Source: Chloroflexota bacterium
Lineage (GTDB): Bacteria > Chloroflexota > Anaerolineae > UBA1429
Reading direction: 5' to 3'
Assembly (NCBI GenBank): GCA_012513595.1
Contig: JAAZBY010000512.1
Span: 1-5,403, forward strand
DNA length: 5,403 bases
This document shows, piece after piece, positions 1 through 5,089 of the stretch (its first letter is position 1; each line of letters opens with the position of its first letter). A program made the translations under genes and the position numbers. A model generated the notes under the pieces. That model had not been told where the DNA came from and searched no databases. It saw nothing but the letters and a program-made list of their open reading frames with translations.

Positions 1-109
1 AGGATTCACAGGATTTACAGGATTTGAGGACTGGTGCTATCGGGAGGGAGCCCGTCATGTCCCCAATCCGGTGAATCCTGTCAAGCCTGTCCTTCTTGTC
101 CTATCCATC
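1..109. repeat. Inverted 9-nt-periodic AATCCTGTn repeat element, left end cut by window edge
   Basis: Bases 1-27 are three imperfect 9-nt units (AGGATTCAC, AGGATTTAC, AGGATTTGA). Bases 74-109 carry the opposite orientation as four decaying units (AATCCTGTC, AAGCCTGTC, CTTCTTGTC, CTATCCATC). Positions 1-9 are the exact reverse complement of 71-79, so the two arms can pair in several registers around a central stretch of about 45 nt, which itself holds a small CGGG/CCCG hairpin (41-54). The composition is clearly more AT-rich than the neighbouring genes. Families of AATCCTG-type short periodic repeats are, to my recollection, scattered in intergenic DNA of many unrelated bacteria; their function is unsettled. 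No gene is supported in this stretch. The left arm probably continues upstream of the window. Confidence 0.75.
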
Positions 110-123
110 CCGTATACGGGATG
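106..123. promoter_or_regulatory. 18-bp perfect palindrome, candidate operator
   Basis: CATCCCGTATACGGGATG is a perfect 18-bp palindrome centred on GTATAC. It lies about 50 bp upstream of the -35 box of the aminotransferase promoter, roughly -102 to -85 from the estimated start point. A chance 18-bp perfect palindrome is unlikely in a window of this size. A central GTATAC dyad is known for some GntR-family (FCD subgroup) operators such as those of E. coli UxuR/ExuR, so a GntR-type regulator is a reasonable guess. The site also abuts the repeat element, so it could instead be a terminal hairpin of that element. Confidence 0.5.
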
Positions 124-157
124 TGCGGGGACCACGGACGCTCGCAGGCCTGGGCCT

Positions 158-169
158 GGAATCGATTCC
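158..169. promoter_or_regulatory. 12-bp perfect palindrome next to the -35 box, candidate LacI-type operator
   Basis: GGAATCGATTCC is a perfect 12-bp palindrome ending 2 bp before the TTGACA box at 172. The central CG with flanking AAT/ATT resembles operators of LacI-family sugar regulators, for example the E. coli Cra core GAATCGATTC. Its position next to the -35 box suits either a repressor or an activator. No regulator gene is visible in the window. The assignment to LacI is inference from sequence resemblance. Confidence 0.4.
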
Positions 170-171
170 CC

Positions 172-201
172 TTGACAGCCCCCTGCCCTCCCGCCTACCA
201 T
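172..201 (+). promoter_or_regulatory. Sigma-70-type promoter for the aminotransferase operon
   Basis: A perfect -35 box TTGACA (172-177) is followed after 18 bp by TACCAT (196-201), which matches four of six positions of the -10 consensus including the conserved TA and final T. Transcription would begin near 208 and give a leader of about 35 nt before the ATG at 243. The weak -10 beside a perfect -35 and two upstream palindromes suggests a regulated promoter. Confidence 0.6.
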
Positions 202-242
202 CCCCCCATCCGCCGCCACCACCAGCCAGGGGGGGCCTTGCC

Positions 243-1598
243 ATGGATCCTAGCGACCTCCGCAACCCCGACCTCCTCCGCCACACCGTCGCCGACCTGC
301 AGCAGATGTCCGCCTTCCTGCGCAGCCCGCTCATCTTTGACCGCGCCGAGGGCGTGCACCTGTGGGACGTCGACGGCCGCCACTACTGGGACGGCCTCTC
401 CGGCGTGTTCGTCGCCGCCGTCGGGCACCGCAACCGCCGCGTCATCGACGCCATGACGGCCCAGCTCGAGCGGCTCTCCTTCGCCCCGCCGCTCCACGGC
501 ACCAACGCCCAGGCCGTGCGCCTCTCAGCCCGCCTGGCGGCGCTGGCCCCCGGCGACCTGAACTATGTCAAGCTACTGACCTCCGGCTCGGAGGCCACCG
601 AGACGGCCGTCAAGCTCTGCCGGCAGTACTGGAAGCAGGCCGGCGCGCCCACGCGGTACAAGGTCATCTCCCGCTACTATGCCTACCACGGCGCCACGCT
701 GGGGGCCATGGCCGCCTCGGGCACGCCGCGGCGGCGGGTGCCCTTTGAGCCGCTGCCGGCCGGCTACCTGCACATCCCCACGGTGCACTGCTACCGCTGC
801 CCCTTCGGCCGCGAGTACCCCGGCTGCGACGTCTTTTGCGCCGAGTACCTGCGCCAGGTGATCGCCCTCGAGGGGCCTGAGACGGTGGCCGCCGTCATCG
901 TCGAGCCGATCGGCAACACCGGCGGCATCCTGGTGCCGCCGCCCGAGTACCTCCCCCGCCTGCGCGAGATCTGCGACGCGTTCGGCGTCCTGCTCATCTT
1001 TGACGAGATGATCACCGGCATGGGGCGCACCGGCCGCCTCTTTGCCGCCGAGACCTTTAGCGTGACGCCTGACGTCCTCTGCCTGGGCAAGGGGCTCTCC
1101 AGCGGCTACGCGGCCCTGGCGGCGACGATCTGGTCCGGCCGGATGCAGGCCGCCTTTGAGGGCCCTGCCGAGGCCGGGCTGGAGTTCGGCGACGCGCACA
1201 CCTTCTCCGGCCATCCGGTCGCGGCCACCGCCGGCCTGGCCTGCCTGGACGAGATCCTGGAGCGCGACCTCCTGGCCGCCGCGCGGTCACTCGGGGCCCA
1301 GCTCGAGGCCCGGCTGCGGGCCATGGGCGCGCGCTATGGCATCGCCGGGGAGGTGCGCGGCAAGGGGCTGCTATGGGGCGTGGAACTGGTGCGCGACCCG
1401 GCCACCAAAGAGCCCTTCCCCGCCGAGGTCGCCCTCGGGCACCGCATCGGCGCCGAGGCGCTGCGGGGCGGCCTGATCCTCCGGCACGACCCGCACTGGC
1501 TGGCCCTGGCACCGCCTTTGGTGACGACGCCCAACGAGCTCGACGCCATGTGTGACGTGTTGGAACGGTCGATCGGCCGCGCGCTGGAGGCGGTCTAG
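243..1598 (+). CDS. Class III PLP-dependent aminotransferase (aspartate aminotransferase superfamily, substrate unknown)
   Basis: The 451-residue product has the usual length and motif order of class III (omega-type) aminotransferases, which move an amino group between an amine or amino acid and a keto acid in the cytoplasm. Visible landmarks are the phosphate-binding SGSEATETA (114-122), the YHGAT segment (148-152), the VEP motif with E221, the PLP-ring Asp in FDEMITGMGRTG (D254), the Schiff-base lysine in CLGKGLSSG (K283) and THTFSGHP-like AHTFSGHP (318-325). An insertion at 183-199 carries four cysteines (C183, C186, C195, C199) in a CYRCPFG context. The ATG at 243 was chosen because AGGGGGGG (228-235) lies 7 nt upstream and the promoter at 172-201 precedes it; the reading frame is open further upstream to 96, but that part overlaps the promoter and palindromes. 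It is the first gene of a probable operon, with 2 bp to the M20 gene. The amino donor and acceptor cannot be read from the sequence; taurine, beta-alanine, putrescine or amino-sugar-like substrates all occur in this superfamily. Confidence 0.93.
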   Translation: MDPSDLRNPDLLRHTVADLQQMSAFLRSPLIFDRAEGVHLWDVDGRHYWDGLSGVFVAAVGHRNRRVIDAMTAQLERLSFAPPLHGTNAQAVRLSARLAALAPGDLNYVKLLTSGSEATETAVKLCRQYWKQAGAPTRYKVISRYYAYHGATLGAMAASGTPRRRVPFEPLPAGYLHIPTVHCYRCPFGREYPGCDVFCAEYLRQVIALEGPETVAAVIVEPIGNTGGILVPPPEYLPRLREICDAFGVLLIFDEMITGMGRTGRLFAAETFSVTPDVLCLGKGLSSGYAALAATIWSGRMQAAFEGPAEAGLEFGDAHTFSGHPVAATAGLACLDEILERDLLAAARSLGAQLEARLRAMGARYGIAGEVRGKGLLWGVELVRDPATKEPFPAEVALGHRIGAEALRGGLILRHDPHWLALAPPLVTTPNELDAMCDVLERSIGRALEAV

Positions 1599-1600
1599 CC

Positions 1601-2809
1601 ATGGGCACCCCCGCGGTGAACAAGGCGGCGGATAGCGGCCGGCTCGTCGACGACCTGGCAAAGCGCGTCAGCCCCGGGCGCCTGCGTGAGCTTACGCTCG
1701 ACCTGGTGCGCATCCCCAGCCCCACCGGGGACTCTGAGGCCGTCACCGCGCGGTATGCCGAGGCCGTCCGCGGCCTGGGCCTCGAGGTCGCGGTGCTGCA
1801 CGACTTGCCCGGCGGCCCCTCGACGGTGGCGCGCCTGCCGGGCGCCGGCGGGGGCCGCGCGCTGACCCTTGACGGCCACCTGGACACCATTCACGCCCCC
1901 CACCCGCCCCCGCGCCTCGAGGGGGAGCGCATCGTCGGCCGCGGCGCCGGAGACATGAAGTCCGGCATCGCCGCCATGGTGGAGGCGGCGCGCGTCCTCA
2001 TCGAAAGCGGCGTGCGGCTGGGCGGCACGCTGACCCTGGCCACCCACTCCCTCCACGAGGCGCCCGTCGGGCACATGGAGGGGCTCAGGGCGCTCATCGC
2101 CCGCGGGGACGTCTTTACCGGCGCCGCCCTGGTGGCCGAGTGCGACAGCGACTCGTTGGCCATCCGCGGCAAGGGGCAGGCCCTCTTTGAGCTCGAGGCC
2201 ACCCGCCCCGGCGAGGTCCTCCATGAGAACGTGGCCCGCCCGCAGGGGGTGCCCAACCCGTTGGACTATGTGGCGCGGGTGGCGGCGCGGCTGCTGGCCC
2301 GCGGCGAGGAGCTGGCCGCCGCCGATGATCCCTTGCTCGGGCCGGAGACGTTCTTTCTCGGCCAGCTGCACGGCGGCGATTTCTACAACCGGGTGCCGGT
2401 GCGCGCGACCCTGAACGGCACCTTCCGCTGCTGGCCGAACAGGACCTGGGCCAGCGTCGAGGCCGAGTTCGCCCGGCTCCTGGGCGACGTCCCCCGGCCG
2501 GAGGGGCTGGAGGCGTCGCTGCGCCTGGTTTCCAACGGCCTGGGGTACGAGGTCTCGCCGGAGGAGCCGCTGGTGGCCGCCCTGCGGGGGGCCTTTCGCC
2601 GCGTGGCCGGGCGGGAACTGCCCCTGGGCGGGGCCCTCTCGGTGTGTGACGTGAACGTCATCGTCCGGGAGGCGGGCATCCCGGCCGTGGCCCACGGCAC
2701 CGGATCGACCACGGCCCACGCCGACCTCGAATGGGTCGACCTGGCCGGCATCGTCCGCGCCACGCGCGTCTACCTGGCCACCATCGTGGGCTATCTGGGC
2801 GTCGCCTAA
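1601..2809 (+). CDS. M20-family zinc metallohydrolase (peptidase/deacylase, ArgE/DapE-like), unusual catalytic motif
   Basis: The 402-residue protein has the two-domain plan of M20 amidohydrolases, cytoplasmic enzymes that cleave N-acyl, N-carbamoyl or dipeptide bonds using two zinc ions. Expected metal ligands are present: H93 in DGHLD (with D95 behind it), the bridging D118 in GRGAGDMKSG, E153, E180 in VAECDSD, and H373 in STTAHADLE. The lid or dimerisation domain spans roughly 190-310, with the GEVLHENVARPQG loop at 204-216. At the usual catalytic Glu-Glu pair the sequence reads SLHEAP, so the general-base Glu position appears to be His152. The start has GGAGG (1586-1590) 10 nt upstream inside the end of the aminotransferase gene, 2 bp after its stop codon, indicating translational coupling. 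It probably acts on the same compound or its product. The substrate is unknown, and acetylornithine deacetylase or DapE identity is not supported. Confidence 0.9.
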   Translation: MGTPAVNKAADSGRLVDDLAKRVSPGRLRELTLDLVRIPSPTGDSEAVTARYAEAVRGLGLEVAVLHDLPGGPSTVARLPGAGGGRALTLDGHLDTIHAPHPPPRLEGERIVGRGAGDMKSGIAAMVEAARVLIESGVRLGGTLTLATHSLHEAPVGHMEGLRALIARGDVFTGAALVAECDSDSLAIRGKGQALFELEATRPGEVLHENVARPQGVPNPLDYVARVAARLLARGEELAAADDPLLGPETFFLGQLHGGDFYNRVPVRATLNGTFRCWPNRTWASVEAEFARLLGDVPRPEGLEASLRLVSNGLGYEVSPEEPLVAALRGAFRRVAGRELPLGGALSVCDVNVIVREAGIPAVAHGTGSTTAHADLEWVDLAGIVRATRVYLATIVGYLGVA

Positions 2810-2862
2810 GGGGGCGGCCCGCACGCGCGGCTTGCGATCTCACGTTCAGAGAGGGAGGCACC

Positions 2863-3861
2863 ATGCGCACATTGTCGCTGGAGGGGCAGGGAGGGGTCCG
2901 CGTGATCGAGGTGCCCGACCCGCGCCCCGGCCCGGGGGAGCTGGTCGTGCGCACGGCGGCCTCGGCGCTGTGCGGGAGCGAGCTGCACTCCTACCGCGGC
3001 GCCGGCAGCCCGGGGCGCAACTCTGGCCATGAGGCGGCCGGCACGGTGGTGGCCGTCGGCGAGGGGGTGGCCGCTCCCGCGGTCGGTGAGCGGGTGGGGC
3101 TGAGCGGCGTGGTCGGCTGCGGCGTCTGCGTGCACTGCCGGGCGGGCCGGCAGACCTGGTGCCAGCAGCGCCTCTCCTACGGGTCGATGCACGCCGAGAT
3201 GATCCTGACCGTTCCGCAGGCCTGCCACGTCCTGCCGCGCGACGTCCCCTGGGGGGCGGGCGTGCTCCTCACCGGGGACGGCATGGGCGTCCCCTACCAC
3301 ACCTCGACGCGCCTGGCCGACCCGGCCATCCGCACGGTGGCCATCTTTGGCGCCGGGCCCATCGGCCTGGGGAACGTGATCATGCAGGCCTTCCTGGGCA
3401 GGCGGGTGCTGGTGGTGGAGGTCTCCGCCGAGCGGCGGGCGTTGGCGCTGCGGCTGGGGGCCGAGGCCGCCATCGACCCGCTCCAGGCCGACCCGGTCGA
3501 GAGCCTGCGCGCCCTCACCAGCGGGTGCGGCCCCGATGTCTGCCTCGAGGCGGCCGGCCGGCCCGAGACGCTCAAACAGTGCTTTGCCGCCGTGCGCACG
3601 GGCGGCACGGTGGCCATGAACGGCGAGCAGGGGGCGCTGCCCCTCTCACCCAGCGACGACTTTATCCGGCGCGACATCACCGCCCTGGGCTCCTGGTTTT
3701 ACCAGGCGCGCGAGTACCCGCGCATGGTGGCGCTCTACCGGCAGGGGCTGCCGGTGGAGAGCCTGATCACCCATCGCTTCCCGTTGGCCGCCGCGGCGGA
3801 GGCCTTTGGCGAGTTCGCCGCCGCCCGCACCGGCAAGGTGCTCTTGGTGATGGAGGGCTAG
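2863..3861 (+). CDS. Zinc-dependent medium-chain alcohol/polyol dehydrogenase (MDR family)
   Basis: The 332-residue product is a GroES-like plus Rossmann-fold dehydrogenase of the MDR superfamily. Catalytic-zinc ligands are C37 (CGSELH) and H56-E57 (SGHEAAG), with D139 in TGDG a likely further ligand. The structural zinc loop is complete: C86, C89, C92 and C100. The nucleotide site is GAGPIGLG (163-170), and the acidic E186 at the end of the second beta strand (VLVVEVS) points to NAD(H) rather than NADP(H). The length is slightly below the 340-350 residues common in the family. The ATG at 2863 has AGGGAGG (2852-2858) 4 nt upstream; the frame is open upstream but overlaps the M20 gene. The 53-bp gap from that gene contains no clear promoter, so co-transcription is likely. 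It resembles threonine, sorbitol and other polyol dehydrogenases in layout; the substrate is not assignable. Confidence 0.92.
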   Translation: MRTLSLEGQGGVRVIEVPDPRPGPGELVVRTAASALCGSELHSYRGAGSPGRNSGHEAAGTVVAVGEGVAAPAVGERVGLSGVVGCGVCVHCRAGRQTWCQQRLSYGSMHAEMILTVPQACHVLPRDVPWGAGVLLTGDGMGVPYHTSTRLADPAIRTVAIFGAGPIGLGNVIMQAFLGRRVLVVEVSAERRALALRLGAEAAIDPLQADPVESLRALTSGCGPDVCLEAAGRPETLKQCFAAVRTGGTVAMNGEQGALPLSPSDDFIRRDITALGSWFYQAREYPRMVALYRQGLPVESLITHRFPLAAAAEAFGEFAAARTGKVLLVMEG

Positions 3862-3884
3862 GGGCCGGCCAGAGGGCGGCGCGA

Positions 3885-3918
3885 GGGCGGCTACCGGGCC
3901 TGGACGGCCTTGCTGCCC
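3885..3918 (+). terminator. Strong GC hairpin after the dehydrogenase gene, candidate terminator without U-tract
   Basis: An outer 7-bp stem GGGCGGC (3885-3891) pairs with GCTGCCC (3912-3918), with one G-U pair. It encloses a second 5-bp stem GGGCC (3896-3900) with GGCCT (3906-3910) around a 5-nt loop, with a 4-nt bulge on the left and a 1-nt bulge on the right. The hairpin begins 23 nt after the stop codon. No T-run follows, so it is not a classical intrinsic terminator. It may still stop or stabilise the 3' end of the three-gene transcript. Confidence 0.35.
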
Positions 3919-4030
3919 GCGGCGATGCTTAGAGCAGGAGGCGCCGCGCCCCGCCAGGCTGACCGTCCGCCTGCCGCGTGGCCTGCTCGCGGGGGCGGGG
4001 AGGCATGCCGCCCCCCGCACACGACGGTGA

Positions 4031-4075
4031 CCTGCCGGATCAGGGTGCATCTGCAGCGGCTGAACCGCCGGCAGG
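4031..4075 (+). other. Potential structured RNA or stem-loop in the isomerase upstream region
   Basis: CCTGCCGG (4031-4038) and CCGGCAGG (4068-4075) form a perfect 8-bp stem closing a 29-nt interior. Inside are smaller possible pairings, GCA/TGC (4047-4049/4052-4054) and CAGC/GCTG (4054-4057/4059-4062), which are mutually exclusive or have very tight loops. It does not match a riboswitch class that I recognise. GC-rich DNA produces such stems by chance, so functional status is uncertain. Confidence 0.25.
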
Positions 4076-4227
4076 ACGATCCTGAGGATCCCCTGTGCGG
4101 CGCCCCTACCGTCCGGTGCGCCTTGGGGCTCTGGCCGCGGAAGCGCGTGCCAAAGAGTATTATGAGTATACCGAGAAGCGTCGTGGGGCCGGCCGGCCCG
4201 CCCGAACCCGTGAGGAGGACCTGAACG

Positions 4228-5019
4228 ATGGACATCGCCCGCCTTTCCGCCTGTACCTTTCCCCTCCGCGAACGCCCCTGGCCAGAGGCGCTGCGGGTCA
4301 TCGCCCGGGCCGGTTACCGCAAGGTGGACCTCCTCGGCCGTGCGCCGCACCTGACGCTCGACCCCGCCGAGTGCGACCCCGCCGCCATCCGGGCGGCCGC
4401 CGCGGGGCTGGGGCTCGAGATCGCCAACCTGGGCACCTATGCCGGGCGCGGCTTTGCCACGGACGACGTCGCCGCGCTGGAGGCGGAGCTGGCCCTCACC
4501 CGCCGGGCCATCGACGTGGCGGTGGTCCTGGGGGCCCGCTCCATCCGCGTGGCCCCCGGGGACGATAACCCCGCGCGGATCGCCCACCTGGCCCCCTGGT
4601 TCGCCCGCGCCGCTGCCTACGCCGCCGACAAGGGCGTCTACATGGGGTTTGAGACCCACGGCGGCGGCATCTCCGGCTCGATCGCCGCGGCGCGCCGCCT
4701 GTGTGAGGCGGTCGGCTCGCCGTACTTGGGCGTCCTGTACGACCCCTGCAACGTGATGGGCGCCGGGGTGGACTATCGCCTGGCGCTGTGGGAGTTCCGC
4801 GAGCACATCGTGCACGTGCACGTCAAGGATGGCGCCGTGAGCATGGAGCGCGGTTTCGCCCGCACCATGCTCGGCGAGGGGCAGATCGACTACCGCTGGG
4901 TGTGCGAAGCGCTGGACCGCATCGGCTACTCCGGCGACCTGGCGCTGGAGTACGAGCTGCCCGACCCCGAGCCCGAGGTGGGGCTGGTCGCCTTCCTCGA
5001 GGCGGCCCAGGCGCTCTGA
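4228..5019 (+). CDS. Sugar phosphate isomerase/epimerase family TIM-barrel protein (AP endonuclease 2 / xylose isomerase-like fold)
   Basis: The 263-residue product matches the usual length of the single-domain isomerase/epimerase family (COG1082 type), cytoplasmic metal-dependent enzymes that interconvert ketoses, inosose or related carbohydrate-like compounds. The expected metal-site residues are E142 in GFETHGG, D172 in LYDPCN, H198 in HVHVKD (H196 also nearby) and E241 in LEYEL. Barrel strands are recognisable as KVDLLG (32-37), EIANLGTY (64-71), SIRVAPG (105-111), YMGFETH (138-144), LGVLYD (167-172), HIVHVHVK (193-200) and LALEYE (238-243). The ATG at 4228 is preceded by GAGGAGG (4212-4218) with a 9-nt gap. 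It lies on the same strand as the dehydrogenase but 366 bp away, so it may have its own promoter. Pairing with an NAD(H) dehydrogenase is common in sugar and polyol catabolism, which is consistent with a shared pathway but does not prove it. Confidence 0.9.
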   Translation: MDIARLSACTFPLRERPWPEALRVIARAGYRKVDLLGRAPHLTLDPAECDPAAIRAAAAGLGLEIANLGTYAGRGFATDDVAALEAELALTRRAIDVAVVLGARSIRVAPGDDNPARIAHLAPWFARAAAYAADKGVYMGFETHGGGISGSIAAARRLCEAVGSPYLGVLYDPCNVMGAGVDYRLALWEFREHIVHVHVKDGAVSMERGFARTMLGEGQIDYRWVCEALDRIGYSGDLALEYELPDPEPEVGLVAFLEAAQAL

Positions 5020-5043
5020 GCGGCGCGACGGGGCCTGGGCCCA

Positions 5044-5071
5044 TTGACACATACACACCCCTGTGTATACT
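5044..5071 (+). promoter_or_regulatory. Near-consensus sigma-70-type promoter for the ribbon-helix-helix gene
   Basis: TTGACA (5044-5049), a 16-bp spacer and TATACT (5066-5071) form the best promoter in the window. Transcription would start near 5078, so the mRNA would begin at or next to the Shine-Dalgarno sequence. The -35 box is only 24 bp after the stop codon of the isomerase gene, and a short GGGC/GCCC hairpin (5031-5042) lies between them. Confidence 0.75.
5051..5068. promoter_or_regulatory. Operator-like inverted repeat inside the antitoxin promoter
   Basis: ATACACA (5051-5057) and TGTGTAT (5062-5068) are perfect 7-bp inverted repeats separated by CCCC. They fill the spacer and cover the first half of the -10 box, so a bound protein would block RNA polymerase. 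Ribbon-helix-helix antitoxins usually repress their own operon at such dyads, so autoregulation by the product of the gene at 5090 is the simplest reading. Confidence 0.6.
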
Positions 5072-5077
5072 GGAAGC

Positions 5078-5085
5078 AGGAGGTG
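5078..5085 (+). promoter_or_regulatory. Consensus ribosome binding site that fixes the antitoxin start
   Basis: AGGAGGTG matches the anti-Shine-Dalgarno sequence fully and ends 4 nt before the ATG at 5090. This favours that start over the second ATG at 5111. With a predicted transcript start near 5078 the 5' leader would be only about 12 nt. Confidence 0.75.
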
Positions 5086-5089
5086 TTCC

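Larger units (their letters stand above)
3862..4227. other. 366-bp intergenic region, non-coding, with several inverted repeats and a local AT-richer patch
   Basis: No gene with a plausible start and family match is seen between the dehydrogenase and the isomerase genes. Besides the hairpin at 3885-3918 it contains an 8-bp inverted repeat at 4031-4038/4068-4075, a GATCCT-g-AGGATC dyad at 4078-4090, and an AT-richer patch at 4152-4172 with TATTAT (4158-4163) and GTATAC (4166-4171). TATTAT could be a -10 box for the isomerase gene, but no convincing -35 lies at the right distance. Plus-strand frames stay open here only as expected in GC-rich DNA. The region suggests that the isomerase gene can be transcribed separately from the upstream operon. 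Confidence 0.6.

Noticed and set aside
1..109. CRISPR array
   Set aside because: The repeat units are 9 nt long, tandem without unique spacers, and occur in both orientations.
96..242. In-frame upstream extension of the aminotransferase
   Set aside because: The extra residues are Pro/Ser-rich and would overlap the palindromes and the promoter. The ATG at 243 has a good binding site.
1595..2824. Minus-strand open frame covering the whole M20 gene
   Set aside because: It mirrors the M20 gene and its peptide is low-complexity (rich in G, A, R, H, Q) without motifs. It is a codon-bias shadow.
3861..4194. Direct repeat GGGGCCGGCC at 3861-3870 and 4185-4194, as a possible target-site duplication around an insertion
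   Set aside because: The motif is largely self-complementary and pure G+C, expected by chance here. The enclosed 314 bp have no terminal inverted repeats and no transposase.
3862..4227. tRNA or known riboswitch in the intergenic region
   Set aside because: No cloverleaf with a TTCGANNC-like T-loop and CCA-side acceptor pairing, and no conserved riboswitch core that I recognise.
112..5070. Three GTATAC hexamers (112-117, 4166-4171, 5065-5070) as shared regulator sites
   Set aside because: Only the first is centred in a longer palindrome. The second has no symmetric flanks and the third overlaps the -10 box of the antitoxin promoter, so a common regulator is not supported.
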